Of a DNA stretch of 64,000 nt, positions 1-10,521 are shown one piece after another; position 1 is the stretch's first letter; each line of letters opens with the position of its first letter. This DNA is from Chloranthus sessilifolius. Its lineage: Eukaryota; Streptophyta; Magnoliopsida; Chloranthales; Chloranthaceae. Made by a program: the position numbers and the translations under genes. The notes under the pieces are model-generated. The model was not told the origin of the DNA, did not search any database, and saw only the letters and a program-made list of their open reading frames with translations. The stretch is taken from the NCBI GenBank assembly GCA_021018995.1, contig CM037588.1, forward strand, positions 88,076,765-88,140,764, in the 5' to 3' direction.

Positions 1-2156
1 TTGGAATAAGTGTGTTAGATCTTTCCAAGTTTTGGTCATGGATGGTTCTAGGGATGTGAACCGCCTTAGTGTCAGGCCCGTCAGACTCTTTTAGAACACT
101 TTGATGAGGAGTCATTCATCTCCACCGTACTGACACATATCCCCACAGTAAGAATTTAAGTGGGCAATGGGGTTGCCAGTGCCATTATATTTATCAAATA
201 GTGGCATCTTAAATTTTGGTGGTAGGGGGACATTCGAGAATAGACACAAGTCTGAAAAGTCTGTCGAATGTAGTTCTAGCCCTCTCATCTTCGTCAGCTG
301 CTTTTGTATCCTGTCTATCTGCACTTTCAGCTGCTCTGATTCTTTCGTAGTTTGGACTGCCTCCCCATGGTTTGGCTCGGCCTTGGGTGTGACAATGACG
401 GGCTTGGGGGGGCCGAAGCTGGCAGCTCCACCACTATTGCGGATCTCGTCCTCCTGGTACTGTCGGTCATTGTACTAGTGAGGGACGAGATCTGCTATTT
501 GGACCTGAGGGGTGATGGGTTGGACGACCTGGTGGGGCCACAAGGCTTGTAGGGGATGGGAGGGAGTGAATGGATGAGTGTTTTGTAGATGAATGATGTG
601 CTGAGCTGGGTGTATATTCTTGGGGTGATGGGGGTGTGGTTGATGTGGCGGGACGCTGTAGGCATGGTTTTGAGGCATTGGGTGGACCAGATTTTTCGTT
701 GGAGGCGGGATGGGGGCATAAGGGGTGTAGGTGAATGAAGGATATTGGTGAAGGGGTACGGGGTTTGTGAACAGGCCTTGATGAATGTGGGTGGATGGGC
801 CTTGGGTTTGAGCTTGATTGTTTTGGAAAGCTTGGGTTGATGGGCCTGGGTGTGGAGGTTGGTATGATTTTGGGCCAACGGGCCCTGCTGGGTTTGGGCT
901 AATGGACCCTATGGGTATTGGGTATGGGGTGATGGGCCTTAGGCTTGGGTTTGATAGGTTTGGGTCCAAGGGCCCTGGGAGGTTTGGAACTGGGCCTGGG
1001 CTTGTGTCTAGGGGGTTTGGGCCTGGGGCCATGGGCTTTGAGGGTTTTGGGCTTGGGTTTGGGTTTGATGGGTTTGGGCTTGCGCCCATGGGCCTTGAGG
1101 ATTTTAGGCCTGGGTCTGATAGGTTTGGGCTTGGGCTCATGGGCCTTGAGGATTTTATATCTGGGCTTGGGTCTGATGGGTTTGGGCTTGGGTGCATGGG
1201 CCTTGAGGATTTTGGGCCTGGGCTTGAGTCTGATGGGTTTGAGCTTGATGGGTCTGGGGGGCCTAAGCCTGAGCCTGGGTTTGGGTCTGTTGGGCTTAGG
1301 CCTGGGCCTGGAATTGAGGTGGGGGATCTTGGATGGTATGAATGATTGGTGGTTGGGCATGGTCATGGGGGAATGGGGTATGGAGGTTTTGGAGACCTAG
1401 ATGTGGGGTTTTGAATGTGGGATTCCAAGAGGTAGCCCATAGGGCATACATCTTTCTCACGTCCTCCATTGAGGGCATGGATTCAGGTGTGAGATTGGAG
1501 GGTGGTGGCCCATTCAAGGACAGAGGGGGTTGGGTGAAATTGGGCATGACCTGGGTATAGGGGGTATGAATGACTGTACTTGGGGGGTGTGGATGTACCG
1601 CTAAGGAAGATGGTGAGTTATTGGTCACATCTTGGGTAAAGTTGGGCATGACCTAGGTAAATGGGGGGGTATGTTGGGAAGTGGATGGGCCATGTGATAA
1701 GGTGGATGGGATATAAGATGTAGGGGGCATGGATGGTGAGGTGGATGGGATGTGGGAGGTAGGCGGGGGATGGGGTTCCCGATGGGGTCTTTGGGAATGA
1801 GGGGGTGCGGTAAGGGTGTACGGATGGGAGGTGGGGATGTATGGGTTGGTTGGGAAGCGAGGTGTTTTAGTAGAGGATGAGGTAGGGGCATGTTGGTAAA
1901 ATGTAAGGGCGGGGGATGGGGTGGATGCGAACACGGGTGCCCCAAATGGACCCGTGACATCGAACCGGGTTTGGGTGAAGGTGTTGTAGATCGGGTCTTC
2001 TCCTATATGGGAATGGGATGGGGATGATGGCAGGGATGTATCGACACTCGACATGATCTGTTGACGAGTGTTGTATCGATGTCTCGGGTAAGGGCCGAAT
2101 ACCTTCCTGGTTCTCCTTCTACGGGCCGGGTTTGAAGTTGCCGTGGTGACGGTCAC
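1..2156 (-). pseudogene. gag: Tat-1 gag, decayed, 3' end outside window
   Basis: Gag is the structural polyprotein that packages retrotransposon RNA in cytoplasmic particles. The frame starts at ATG 2156 (MTVTTATSN...), followed by a basic patch RRRRTRKVFGPYPRHRYNTR shared with Tat-2, then a long Pro/Ser/His-rich low-complexity stretch (about 475-2050). The conserved capsid-like core lies at about 112-324, with PPKFKMPLFDKYNGTGNPIAHL. At 112 a TGA interrupts the core at a place where Tat-2 has Arg, consistent with CGA to TGA. The same frame then continues to base 1 with one further TAA; it aligns with the Tat-2 gag segment that reads DERLLIKVFQKSL. Other frameshifts break the proline-rich part. 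It is not expected to be functional. Confidence 0.85.
830..1260 (-). repeat. Minisatellite in Tat-1 gag proline-rich region
   Basis: Imperfect tandem units recur every 50-58 bp. On the plus strand a block reading ATGGGCCTTGAGGATTTT or close to it starts near 1031, 1088, 1138 and 1196. On the coding strand they encode degenerate Pro/Ser/Asn/Lys units such as SSRPMSPSPNLSDP. Tat-2 gag has its own tandem Pro-rich array at the same place (19044-19517) with a different unit. Confidence 0.75.
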
Positions 2157-2340
2157 AAAAATATATTTTTTGCTTTTTGCTTTTTCTTTTTTTTTTTTCT
2201 TTTGTTTTTTTTTTGTTTTAAAAAATGATTTTTTTTGGTTTTTTTGAAGATGATTTTGGTTGTTTTTTTTTGTTTTTTTTTTTTTTTTTTTTTTGAAGAT
2301 GATTTTATTATTATTTTTTTTTATTGTTTTTTTTTCTAGA
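2157..2340. other. T-rich low-complexity tract upstream of Tat-1 gag
   Basis: Nearly pure T runs on the plus strand (A-rich on the coding strand) lie between the gag start and the leader. The Tat-2 leader also has an A-rich stretch directly before gag (about 18170-18225), so this is probably an element feature. No gene is seen. Confidence 0.7.
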
Positions 2341-2463
2341 TGGAAAGTAACTCCCCTCTACCTAGATGAAAGATGACCTGGTGCCCAGGGTCAATTCCCG
2401 TCTTAGGTGGTATATGCACCTTTAGCAGGGCCCACAGCGGGATCCGACACACTTCGGAAGAAG

Positions 2464-2481
2464 CGAAAGGGAACCCTTTCG
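2464..2481 (-). other. Short perfect hairpin in Tat-1 leader
   Basis: Arms CGAAAGGG and CCCTTTCG with a 2-base loop form a perfect stem. Tat-2 has a hairpin at the matching leader position (18046-18065) with different stem bases. Flanking sequence in both leaders is recognisably homologous (a GGGGATCGGG..GTTTGCGT block beside it). Retention of pairing despite base change suggests an RNA structure, for example for dimerisation or packaging; that role is inferred. Confidence 0.55.
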
Positions 2482-2650
2482 TTCTATTGAAGGCGAGGGA
2501 ATCCACGCAAACGACCCGATCCCCTGGAGCAGATCAATGAGAAGTCACCTTCTCTTGACCGGGCGGGGGCATGTTGGGTGTTATAGAATGCGGGAGGCTA
2601 CTGTGGGCACTAATACCGCTAATTGAGGAATTAGGGTGGTGGTGTGACTC

Positions 2651-2660
2651 ATTTATATCT
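2651..2660 (-). promoter_or_regulatory. TATA-like box beside Tat-1 leader palindromes
   Basis: On the minus strand this reads AGATATAAAT, a few bases downstream of the fourth palindrome and about 500 bp upstream of the gag ATG. The arrangement (palindrome cluster, then TATA-like box, then ORF) copies that of the Tat-2 antisense genes. It may be chance in AT-rich DNA. Confidence 0.3.
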
Positions 2661-2662
2661 TT

Positions 2663-2828
2663 GGCGTATATGTTATGCACGCCCGACCAAAAAAGGGCAG
2701 ATTTAGCTGGGCGTATATATTATATACGCTTAGCTTAAATCTGGGGATTTTGGTTAGGCGTATATATTTTATATGCCTGGCTATTTTATGGGGATTTTGA
2801 CTGGGCGTATATATTATATACGCCTAGC
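2663..2828 (-). repeat. Four palindromes at 47-bp spacing in Tat-1 leader
   Basis: Four inverted-repeat units sit at about 2663, 2710, 2757 and 2803. The best unit has arms GGCGTATATA and TATATACGCC around one T. The unit nearest gag is degenerate. The cluster lies about 840 bp downstream of the primer site; the Tat-2 leader has four units at the same place with a different arm sequence. Confidence 0.85.
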
Positions 2829-3668
2829 AAAAACAGCTCTGTCAGTTAATTTTGACAGTGAACAGCAAGCCCAAAAATGGGTCTTTGAACTAGTTTCCTT
2901 GGAGGAATACTCCCGAGGACAGCTGTGTATGTTATCGGGTCCCTCCTTTCCGTTTCCTAGGGATACACGGTTGTATTCGGGCTGTCTACGCTCTCACCAA
3001 TGCAGGTTTTACGGCTTTATCGGAATTGGCAACCCAACCGATATACCTCCGGCGCAAGTGCCTTCTCAAGTACACGAAGGGGTGGTTCTTTTCAGGATAA
3101 TCACCACTAGGGCTGCCGCCTTACTGGGAACCGGGTAAGTTATATCGTGCCTAAACCCCTCAAAAAACTACCCAAAATATGCAAAAATAGATTTGATTAT
3201 GTCCCCACACTGTTGGTTCACTTTTAATTACATATTTTTTTTTTAAAGGGGAGTGAATTTAAGTCTAAAATCGGGCCGGGGATGACAAGCCCATGCCGCC
3301 TCAACGGGCCGGCGTTCAATGGTGAGATATGATGACTGCAATAAAGAGTGCATGTAGGCCCGCCAAATGACTAAGGCTCGTAAATGACTAAAATTTAAAT
3401 GACGTGGAAAGTAGATGCGAGCAGGCCCGCCAAACAGCTAAGGTGGCTTAAATGACAAAACCGTAAAAAACTAAAATTTAAAAGCGCAAGTAGGCCCACC
3501 AATCGGCTAAGGCACTTAAAGGACTGAATCGTAGGGGTGAGTATGTTAGTAAAAACAACAAAAAATAATGAAAAAAATAGTAGAAAATTAGAACGAAAAA
3601 ACAGCCATGGTTAGTAAAAAATAAAAATAAAGAGAAAGGCCAACAAGAGGAGAAGCGCTAGGGTGACA
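2829..3668 (-). other. Tat-1 leader between primer site and palindromes
   Basis: This is non-coding. It aligns piecewise with the Tat-2 leader (16853-17680): the block around 3060-3140 contains the same CAGCCC(C)TAGTGGTGAT and GGCRCTTGCGCC segments, and 3260-3300 matches the GGCCCG...CCCCGG block of Tat-2. Short reading frames here are not conserved and look accidental. Confidence 0.7.
3345..3525 (-). repeat. Triplicated 65-70 bp leader repeat of Tat-1
   Basis: Three copies of a block with core GTAGGCCCGCCAA...GCTAAGG (plus strand) start near 3351, 3416 and 3486. Tat-2 has the same core, also in three copies, at 17000-17165. Both sets lie shortly downstream of the primer site. Confidence 0.75.
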
Positions 3669-3670
3669 TC

Positions 3671-3686
3671 CCTAGCAGAGTCGCCA
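3671..3686 (-). other. Primer binding site of Tat-1
   Basis: On the minus strand TGGCGACTCTGCTAGG begins 4 bases after the LTR end at 3691. It starts with the TGG expected of a site pairing with a tRNA CCA end, and Tat-2 carries almost the same sequence at the matching place. I did not assign the tRNA. Confidence 0.75.
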
Positions 3687-4424
3687 TCTGTGTGAGCATG
3701 GATCCTCTCGAACCCGTCACGGCGATGCACTCGCGATGGAATAAAATGTAGAGTCGCCACCCGGAGCTTTTGGTGACCCAGGAAACCTTTAAATCGATAT
3801 TTTGAACACCGAACTGCTAAATATGACTTTGATTTACCGGTCTTTCCCAAAGGCTCTAGGGTAGGGGCTTCGGTTATTGATCGGGAACGGTTTAGGCACC
3901 CGATCAACCCGCATGTAGCGGTCTCTATCTATGGCCAAAAATAAAAAATAAATGGGCGGAGCTTCCCCTTGTCGAAAGGCAATGCCGTCCTATCAAGCTT
4001 TGAGCCAAACCGAAATTTCGGCGGCATAACGGCTTGAATCCTTGGACGGAGGAAACACCAAGAAGGTAGAGGAAGAGAGGGGTGAGCTAGAGCTCATGGG
4101 CTTTTGTTGCACCATGGAGGACCTTCACTTCGGCTTGCTTCCGATGGCTTTGAATTGCTTAAACGGTAGAAGAATCGGTTTCTAATGCTAGGATTCGATA
4201 GATAGGAAGTGTAGGATGAAACTAGGGACTAAGCTTTGACTAAAAGGGGTGATCTAATGGTTAAAAAGGATTTAAAAAAATGATCTATGCATGCTAGAAT
4301 TCTGGTTGAAAATATAAAAAAAGAACTTTCTCTCACTAGGGCTCTCTCTCTCCTAACTCAAGCTTTCACCCTAATCTTTTCAACCTTGATTTTTTTCAAC
4401 CCTTTTGGGAAGAGGGGGATCTCT

Positions 4425-4434
4425 CTATTTATAG
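4425..4434 (-). promoter_or_regulatory. LTR TATA box of Tat-1
   Basis: CTATAAATAG on the minus strand, followed by a GA-rich start region. It lies about 280 bp downstream of the nearest LTR palindrome. Tat-2 has the same TATAAATAG at the same distance from its palindromes. Confidence 0.7.
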
Positions 4435-4712
4435 AGAAGAGGTGGGTTAGAGGGTTACTTAAGAGCTAATTGGTTTAGCAATTAGGTAATTCTCTATCTA
4501 AGGTTTTCTAGGTTTTTTGGGTTCTAGAGGTTTGGGAAATTAGTTTCAATGGCGGATGATGGGGTGGGACCATGGGTGACTTGAGGTTTGCCAATAAGCT
4601 CAAAGGGGGTGCAACCAATCTCAAGACACCCACCTTAACCAAGGGGATGGTCAAAGGGTCAAACCAGATGAAGGAAATTCGAGCATTTAATGACAGATAC
4701 TATAGCTAAGTT

Positions 4713-4931
4713 GGGTGTATATATTACATACGTCCAGATTAAGCACAGTAAAAATCCAAAAAAACAGGGGGAATCTGAGAAGATGGGTGCCCGTGTTGGT
4801 GGCCACCTATGCTGGGCGTATGTATTATATACGTCCGACCAAATTTGGCCCAAAAATGCCGGGTGTATATAATATATTCGCCTGACCAATCTGGGGCCAA
4901 ATTGGCTGGGTGTATGTAATACATACGCCTG
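4713..4931 (-). repeat. Palindrome cluster in Tat-1 LTR
   Basis: Units at about 4713, 4814, 4861 and 4908 share the arm form GGGYGTATRTA / TAYATACGYCC. Spacing is 47 bp between three of them and about 101 bp (two periods) for the fourth, so one unit seems to be missing near 4764. It is the same motif as in the Tat-1 leader and lies upstream of the LTR TATA box. Confidence 0.85.
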
Positions 4932-5252
4932 AGCAAAAGTTATCATTTTATGTGAAACTTCAAGCGGCCATAACTTTTTTATCACAACTCCAAATTGGGT
5001 GATCTTGGACTCGTTGAAAAGCTGGAGAAGTCCCCTTTCCAATGATATGTGGCTCATCCTCAGAAGTCATATATATAAAAATTTGTAGCTCTCCTCCCAT
5101 CAAATGCTCAGAAGGGTTTAAATTCAGTTTGTGAAGGGATCCTAGGGTTTTAGGTGATTCCTAAAGGTCTGGATAGATTTCCAAGGGTTCAGGGGTGCAT
5201 TTCTCCTGGAGTACAGACTGATCGGGCCTTGGGCCGAATTTCGGTGTCTACA

Positions 5253-5485
5253 ATAAGGTTGGTGTTGAGCCTGAGAAGAATGCAAGAAAATAAAGAACAA
5301 CCCATCATTATATGCAGTAGGAGCAACATATGAGAAATAAGAGGGGTGCTGATGAACCAGAAAAATGAAAACAAAAATAAGAAAAAAACTGATGAGATTG
5401 CTAAGGCAGCAAATGAGAGATCAATCCCTAATTTGCCATTTCCCAATGCACTTCGTGCACCTTCTCCTTTTAATAAGGGGAATGC
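5253..5485 (+). pseudogene. gag: Athila-C gag C-terminal fragment
   Basis: Reading from the Tat-1 junction, the frame gives NKVGVEPEKNARK, which matches the RLV(E/D)NQVG segment of Athila-A and -B gag, then a Lys-rich stretch, then LPFPNALRAPSPFNKGNAK. The last motif corresponds to LPFLQALSGPGPFGKGNAQ of Athila-B just before the protease. In-frame stops lie between. After NAK the sequence jumps to pol, so this fragment is the left side of a deletion. Confidence 0.75.
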
Positions 5486-6713
5486 TAAAGTGGATAAGGA
5501 TTTGTTCTTTTCTCAAATCAAATACTATATGTGGGAGGACCCATACCTTTTCAAGAACTATGCAGACCATGTTGTGAGAAGGTGTGCACCTGAGAATAAA
5601 TTCCACAGCATACTAATAATGTGTCATGAACAGGCTTGTGGAGGTCATTTCAGTGGAAACAAGATTGCTGCAAACGTATGTCAAAGTTGATTCTATTGGC
5701 CTACTTTATTCAAAGATGCATTTCAGTACTACAGAGCTTGTGAAAGATGCTAGCAAATGGGAAGTATTTCTAAAAGAAATTCCATGCCTTTATAGCCCTT
5801 TCTTGTAGTTGAATTATTTGACATTTGAGGGATTGACTTCATGGGTCCCTTCTCTCCTTGTGGGTATAATTTTATTCTTGTGGCTGTGGACTATGTGTCC
5901 ATGTGGGTTGAGGCCATAGCCACAATAACCAATGATCACATAGTTTTCATCAATTTCTTGAAAGACAATATTTTCTCTAGGTTTGGTACCCCCAGAGTTA
6001 ACATTAGTGATGGGGGAAGCCATTTCTGCCATAGGCATTTTAAAAATCTTCTTAGAAAGTACTCTGTCACACACAGAGTTGCCACCCCATACCACCCACA
6101 GAGCAGTGGGTAGGTGAAAATTTCTAACAGAGAGATCAAACACATTCTAGAGAAAACTGTGAGAGGAGATAGGAAGGATTGGTCCCTAAAGTTGACTGAT
6201 GCTCTCTGAGCTTATAGAACTGCATATAAGACCCAATAGGGATGTCTCCCTTTAGCTCGGTGTATGGCAAGGCATGCCATTTACCAGTGGAGTTAGAACA
6301 TAAAGCCTATTGGGCTATTAAGCCATTGAATTTTGATCTAACTATTGCTGGTATGCACAGGAGGTTGCAGCTGTCAAACCTTGAAGAGCTGAGATTGGAA
6401 GCCTACTCCAATGCAGGGATCTACAAAGAAAAAGCCAACGCTTTTTATGATTAGAATTTGTTGAGAAAGGAGTTTGCTGCAGGTAACAAAGTATGATTTT
6501 TCAATTCAAAATTAAAATTTTTCCCAGGCAAGTTGAAAACTAGATGGGAGGGGCCCTACATTGTGATGCATGTTTTCCCATCTGGAGCTGTTGAAAACAT
6601 AGATCCAAAAGATGGTAGGATCATGAAAGTCAATGGTCAAAGGATCAAAATTTGTGTTGAAATATAGTAGAGCCTGTGGTGACCATTCACCTTCAAGAAC
6701 CTCCAAAGTGTGA
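5486..6713 (+). pseudogene. Athila-C integrase remnant
   Basis: Integrase inserts the cDNA into the genome. The segment opens with [20 protein letters not shown], equal to the pre-integrase segment of Athila-B ([17 protein letters not shown]). The zinc-binding part shows CHEQACGGHFSG. The core keeps [17 protein letters not shown], an ISDGG Asp block and [13 protein letters not shown] replaces the Gln before the glutamate block (CAG to TAG), and two Trp codons read TGA. The region after 5690 is garbled before the core resumes at 5841. The C-terminal part ends near 6713 with the WEGPYIV-like chromodomain-proximal segment. It is not functional. Confidence 0.82.
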
Positions 6714-6964
6714 ATGATTTTCAGCATTGTACATTATGTATCATAACTTTCAGTAGAATGATGTTGTTGTTTTCAAATTTGTCTGTCATTGTATGTATTT
6801 TGCCAATTTTCCTTAGTTTTTCATGTAGTATAGTAAGTTAGTTGTGAGAGGAGATAGGAAGCTCTGTAATGCATGAGAAATTAGATGGAAACTGAAGAGG
6901 ATGGATGAATATTTGTTGAATAGAGATAGTGAACTGATGTGAAAAAAAATTAGGATTACAAAAA

Positions 6965-7395
6965 GACCTGTCGAGAGGTTAGAAGTGTAATTCGACAGGT
7001 AATGAAGTTGCACCTTGTGGAATTTGACAAGTATTGAGACCTGTCGATAGGATGTACCTAGTTTTCGATAGGTACTAAAGGTGATTGCTGCAATTTTGAC
7101 AAGTTCTGTGTACCTGTCAAGAGGTTGAGAAACCTCTCGTAACCTTAATCGCTGAAAAAAAACTGTTCCTGTCGAGAGGTTCGCCAAACCTCTCGAATTG
7201 AAATTTCTGAAGCATATATACATGTCGAGAGGTTTGATGAACCTCTCGAAACCTTCAGCCTGAGAGTTTGCATTTTCAAGTAATTTTAACTATTCGACAA
7301 GTTGATTCAACCTATCGAAATCTTCTTTACATCCTGTCAAAATAGTGTTTTGCTTGCTTTAAACCCATTGATAGGTTTAGTTTATCCATTCGACA
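6965..7395 (+). repeat. CGAGAGGTT motif cluster upstream of Athila-C ORF3
   Basis: At least ten copies of a CCTGTCGAGAGGTT-like motif occur here in both orientations, several as inverted pairs (TCGAGAGGTT...AACCTCTCGA). The same motif fills part of the Athila-C LTR (12857-13345). The rest of the spacer between integrase and ORF3 (6714-6964 and 7396-7724) shows nothing else recognisable. Confidence 0.8.
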
Positions 7396-7724
7396 CCTTG
7401 AGCTGAAAGTTATGTTCTTCCTCTGCCTGAGTTTCCATTTTCTTCTTTCTTCTCCCTCTTCCTAATCCCAATTCCAATTACTCTACCATTGTTCCAGTTG
7501 TATCAACTTTGTAAGGCCGACATTTTACACCTGGTTTGGGCCGATTTGGTTTTGGGTACTACAAGTTCCGAGAAGCCCTAGGTTTTTGAGTAAGTTCTTC
7601 TTCAACTTCTTCCTTGTGATTGTTCAACATTATAGTTCCATATTTTTGGTGGATTTTTCTGTGTGTGTGGTGAAGGGAAGATTGTTGTGATTATTGAGAA
7701 GCATTGTGAGGATTTTGAGTTCAA

Positions 7725-10521
7725 ATGGCTGAATTCTAGGGCACCTTGACCGATTTGCTCCAATCCCCTTCCCAATCCTCCCCAAAATCTACTGGAAAGT
7801 CCAGTAGGTTAGCCACACAACCGAAGGACAACCTACCTGCTAAGAGGAAAGTAGTTGTGGATAAGCCTAAGAAGGTGCAGAAAGGTAAGAAAGCTAAAAT
7901 TGTTGAGGAAGTGCCTTAGGAAATTCCCAGACCTAACCCTGAGCCTGAGATTGAGCTACCTGTGAACCTGACAACTCCTAATGAGTTTGTGGATGCCTTA
8001 AGTCTAATTCCTGAGACAATCTTTGACCTACCTTATTTTAGTAAGGTAGAGGAGTGTAAGGAAACATTGGCCTATTTGGAAAAGCCATCCCTGACACCTA
8101 TGTTGACCCCATTACAAGAAAAGGTCTACCCAAGACTGGTCAAGTTATGGTACCAGAACAACAGGAAAAAGCAGATGTCAGGGTTAACTGATCCTACCCT
8201 AGTGGTGTTGGTTGATAACTGGGAATTAGTGGTGGATTACCATCACATTGGGAGTCCCATCTTAATATGATCCAGCCAGCAGTTTGGGAGCCCCTGACAA
8301 TGTCTCTTTTAAGAACATGGCTAGACACTTGACCTAGGGCATTGTGGGATCTGGGGAGTCATTGATGAGGAGACTTAAACCCCAGCTTGTTTTTCATAGA
8401 TTCAATCTTGAGGAAGAATGTCTATGTCAGTGGACATCAGCAGGAGAGAAGAACCCCTATATGGATGCCCTTTACTTCTTCTCCATGGACAATTCTTTAA
8501 TGCCCCTTAGCTGATATTTGAGGCTATGGTGGATGTTAATGACAAGATAAAAAAGGGACAGGTATTTCCAAGATTGCCTTACTGGAGACTCATTACTGCT
8601 CTACTAAGGAAAGGAAACTATGTGATCAAGAAAGATAAGCCAACAGAGGGTTTGAGTCCAAAAGAATTTTAGAGGAGGGCTTGGTCCACCAACATGACTT
8701 TGATTGGGAAAAGTAAGAAGAAGCCAGCTGAGAGTTCTGAAGAGGAAGCACATCAGGTGACCAGCTCAACAGCTACACCTGTGATCTCTACAGCTCCATC
8801 AGCTAGGTCAGTACCTTTGCCTACCTCTGCTGGTAGTACTTCTATCTCCCCTTCTGCTGCTGTCAGTTCTGCTACTATCACCCCTACTGCACCTGTGATC
8901 TCTACAACTCCAGCAGCTAGCTCAGTACCTTTGCCTACCTCTGCTGGTAGTAGTTCTATCTCCCCTTCTGTTGTTGTCACCCCTACTGTACTTGTGACCT
9001 CTACATCCACATCTGTCACATAGTCTGCTGTGATTTCCTCCATTGTCACTTATGCCAGTGTGTCATTCCACCCACCACCGTACCTTCCATTTCAGTACCC
9101 ATCCCTTCCAACAGCACAACCATCCCCTCTCCCATCACTACCATTACCCTTGTGTCAGCTCCTCCTACCACTGATCCAATATTACTCTTACCTTCTCCAC
9201 CCATACAAACCACCTACCAGAGAAAAACCAAGCAAGCTACATCCACAACCCCTCCAGCTTGCCCTTCCATTCCAAGCATTGAATTAAGCCCTGAACCAAC
9301 AACTCCACTCACATCTACATCAGCTGACCCAATTATTTCCACTTCACCATCCCTACCTTTTGAGACTGACCCCACTACCTCCATGTCACCTTTCCATACT
9401 CAGGAGGAGAAACACTTCACAACTGAGGGGTATTCATCCGTAACAGATTCCATTATGGAAGATATTAGGCATGAGTACTCCCCTTTACCTGATTCTCCAC
9501 ATCCCATCCCTTTCCACCATGCTTCCACCTCACCTTTCCACCCTATTCCAGCCATTCCACCTGTTACCCATGCCCAAATCATACCAGATACCTTTGCTCA
9601 GATCCTTTCCTTTCTCACATCCATCCTAGCCTAGCTTCAAACCAACACAGCTAACCAATCTGTTATGGCCACCTGCTTACATGTCATTCAAGCCACCCTA
9701 ATTCCATCTACCTCAACCATTCAACCTCTTACAACCCCCACTCCTACACCTATGCTCATACCAACTCCACCGTCATCTCCTCAGCTATCCTCCATAGTAG
9801 TGGTTACCACTTATGAGGTGGAAGAACCAAAACCTACACCTTCTACTAGCGACTCTTCTACCCAAACTGACCCCTTGGAAGATGACCTACCCTCTCTACC
9901 TTTTACCTATCCTTCCACCCCACCACCCGAGTCAGTTACTTTTGAAGAGGAGCTGCCACATAGCTTCATTCTACCTTCACCACCACCATTTGAGCTGCCC
10001 ATCACCCCTTCCTCCATGGATGACCCTCACCTTTGGGCCATTGTCCCATATGGAACCAACACCGTTTCACTCTTGCCATCCCTTACCAAAGGCATAGAGC
10101 AAAACCCTTATGTTGGGGAGGATGCTAAGTTTCTAGTGGATGCAGTCCTGACTTTGCATCAGTAGGCCCACGAAGAGGAAATTGGCCCAATTTTGGAGGC
10201 TCAGAGGCAGGAGGAAGGGAAGCTATGGCAGATGGACCTCAACTCCCTTGACCTGTACAAGATCTATAGGATAAAATCTGACATGCTTTCCAAATTTGTA
10301 GAGACTTTATCCCTTTATCCTACCCTAAAGCTGCTGAGTCAACTGACATTTCCATCAAGGAGCCTAGACCAAAGCCAAAGAAGAAGAAGAAGCCAGCTGC
10401 AATCAAATCCACACTTGATGCTTCTAGTACAGAGCCAGTGAAGAAGGACAAGAACCCTTTTGAAAAAAAATATGCCTGGACCCCTCCTTTTGTTTTAAGT
10501 TCAGATACCAAGTCTGATTAG
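7725..10521 (+). pseudogene. Athila-C ORF3 (often labelled env-like)
   Basis: Function is not established. The frame starts at ATG 7725 and hits TAG after three codons. The N-terminal part is Lys-rich (KRKVVVDKPKKVQKGKKAK). It is followed by a conserved globular block (about 7960-8600: TPNEFVDALSLIPETIFDLP, then VYPRLVKLWYQNN) that matches Athila-A ORF3. This block resembles the putative plant transposon protein families (Transposase_32-like). A frameshift near 8270 breaks it. A long Ser/Thr/Pro-rich disordered region follows, with a repeated segment STTPAASSVPLPTSAGS and the motif SSTQTDPLEDD at about 9850. The C-terminus is basic (KPKKKKKPA-like). I see no signal peptide or membrane helix, so an envelope role is not supported by the sequence. 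Confidence 0.8.

Larger units (their letters stand above)
1..5252 (-). mobile_element. Tat-1: Tat-lineage Ty3/gypsy LTR retrotransposon, 5' portion
   Basis: Read on the minus strand, this is the 5' end of a Tat-type element: a 5' LTR (5252 down to 3691), a primer site (3686 down to 3671), a long leader, and a gag frame that leaves the window at base 1. The gag core and the leader match the better preserved Tat-2 in gene order. The outer LTR edge at 5252/5253 abuts Athila-C gag sequence, so Tat-1 inserted in Athila-C; the flanking ATAAG (5253-5257) is a candidate 5-bp target duplication whose partner lies outside the window. The LTR and palindrome sequences differ strongly from Tat-2, so the two belong to different families of the same lineage. 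Confidence 0.88.
3691..5252 (-). repeat. 5' LTR of Tat-1 (about 1.56 kb)
   Basis: On the coding strand it starts TGTAGACACCGAAATTCGG at 5252 and ends in ...CTCACA at 3691, with TG/CA termini and the primer site just downstream. It holds a palindrome cluster (4713-4931) and a TATA box (4425-4434). The partner LTR is outside the window, so LTR age cannot be estimated. Confidence 0.85.

Noticed and set aside
818..1400. Gly/Leu-rich ORFs on the plus strand
   Set aside because: Shadow frames of the proline-rich gag minisatellite on the minus strand.
3611..3907. 98-residue minus-strand ORF in the Tat-1 LTR and leader
   Set aside because: It spans the LTR end and primer site and has no counterpart in Tat-2.
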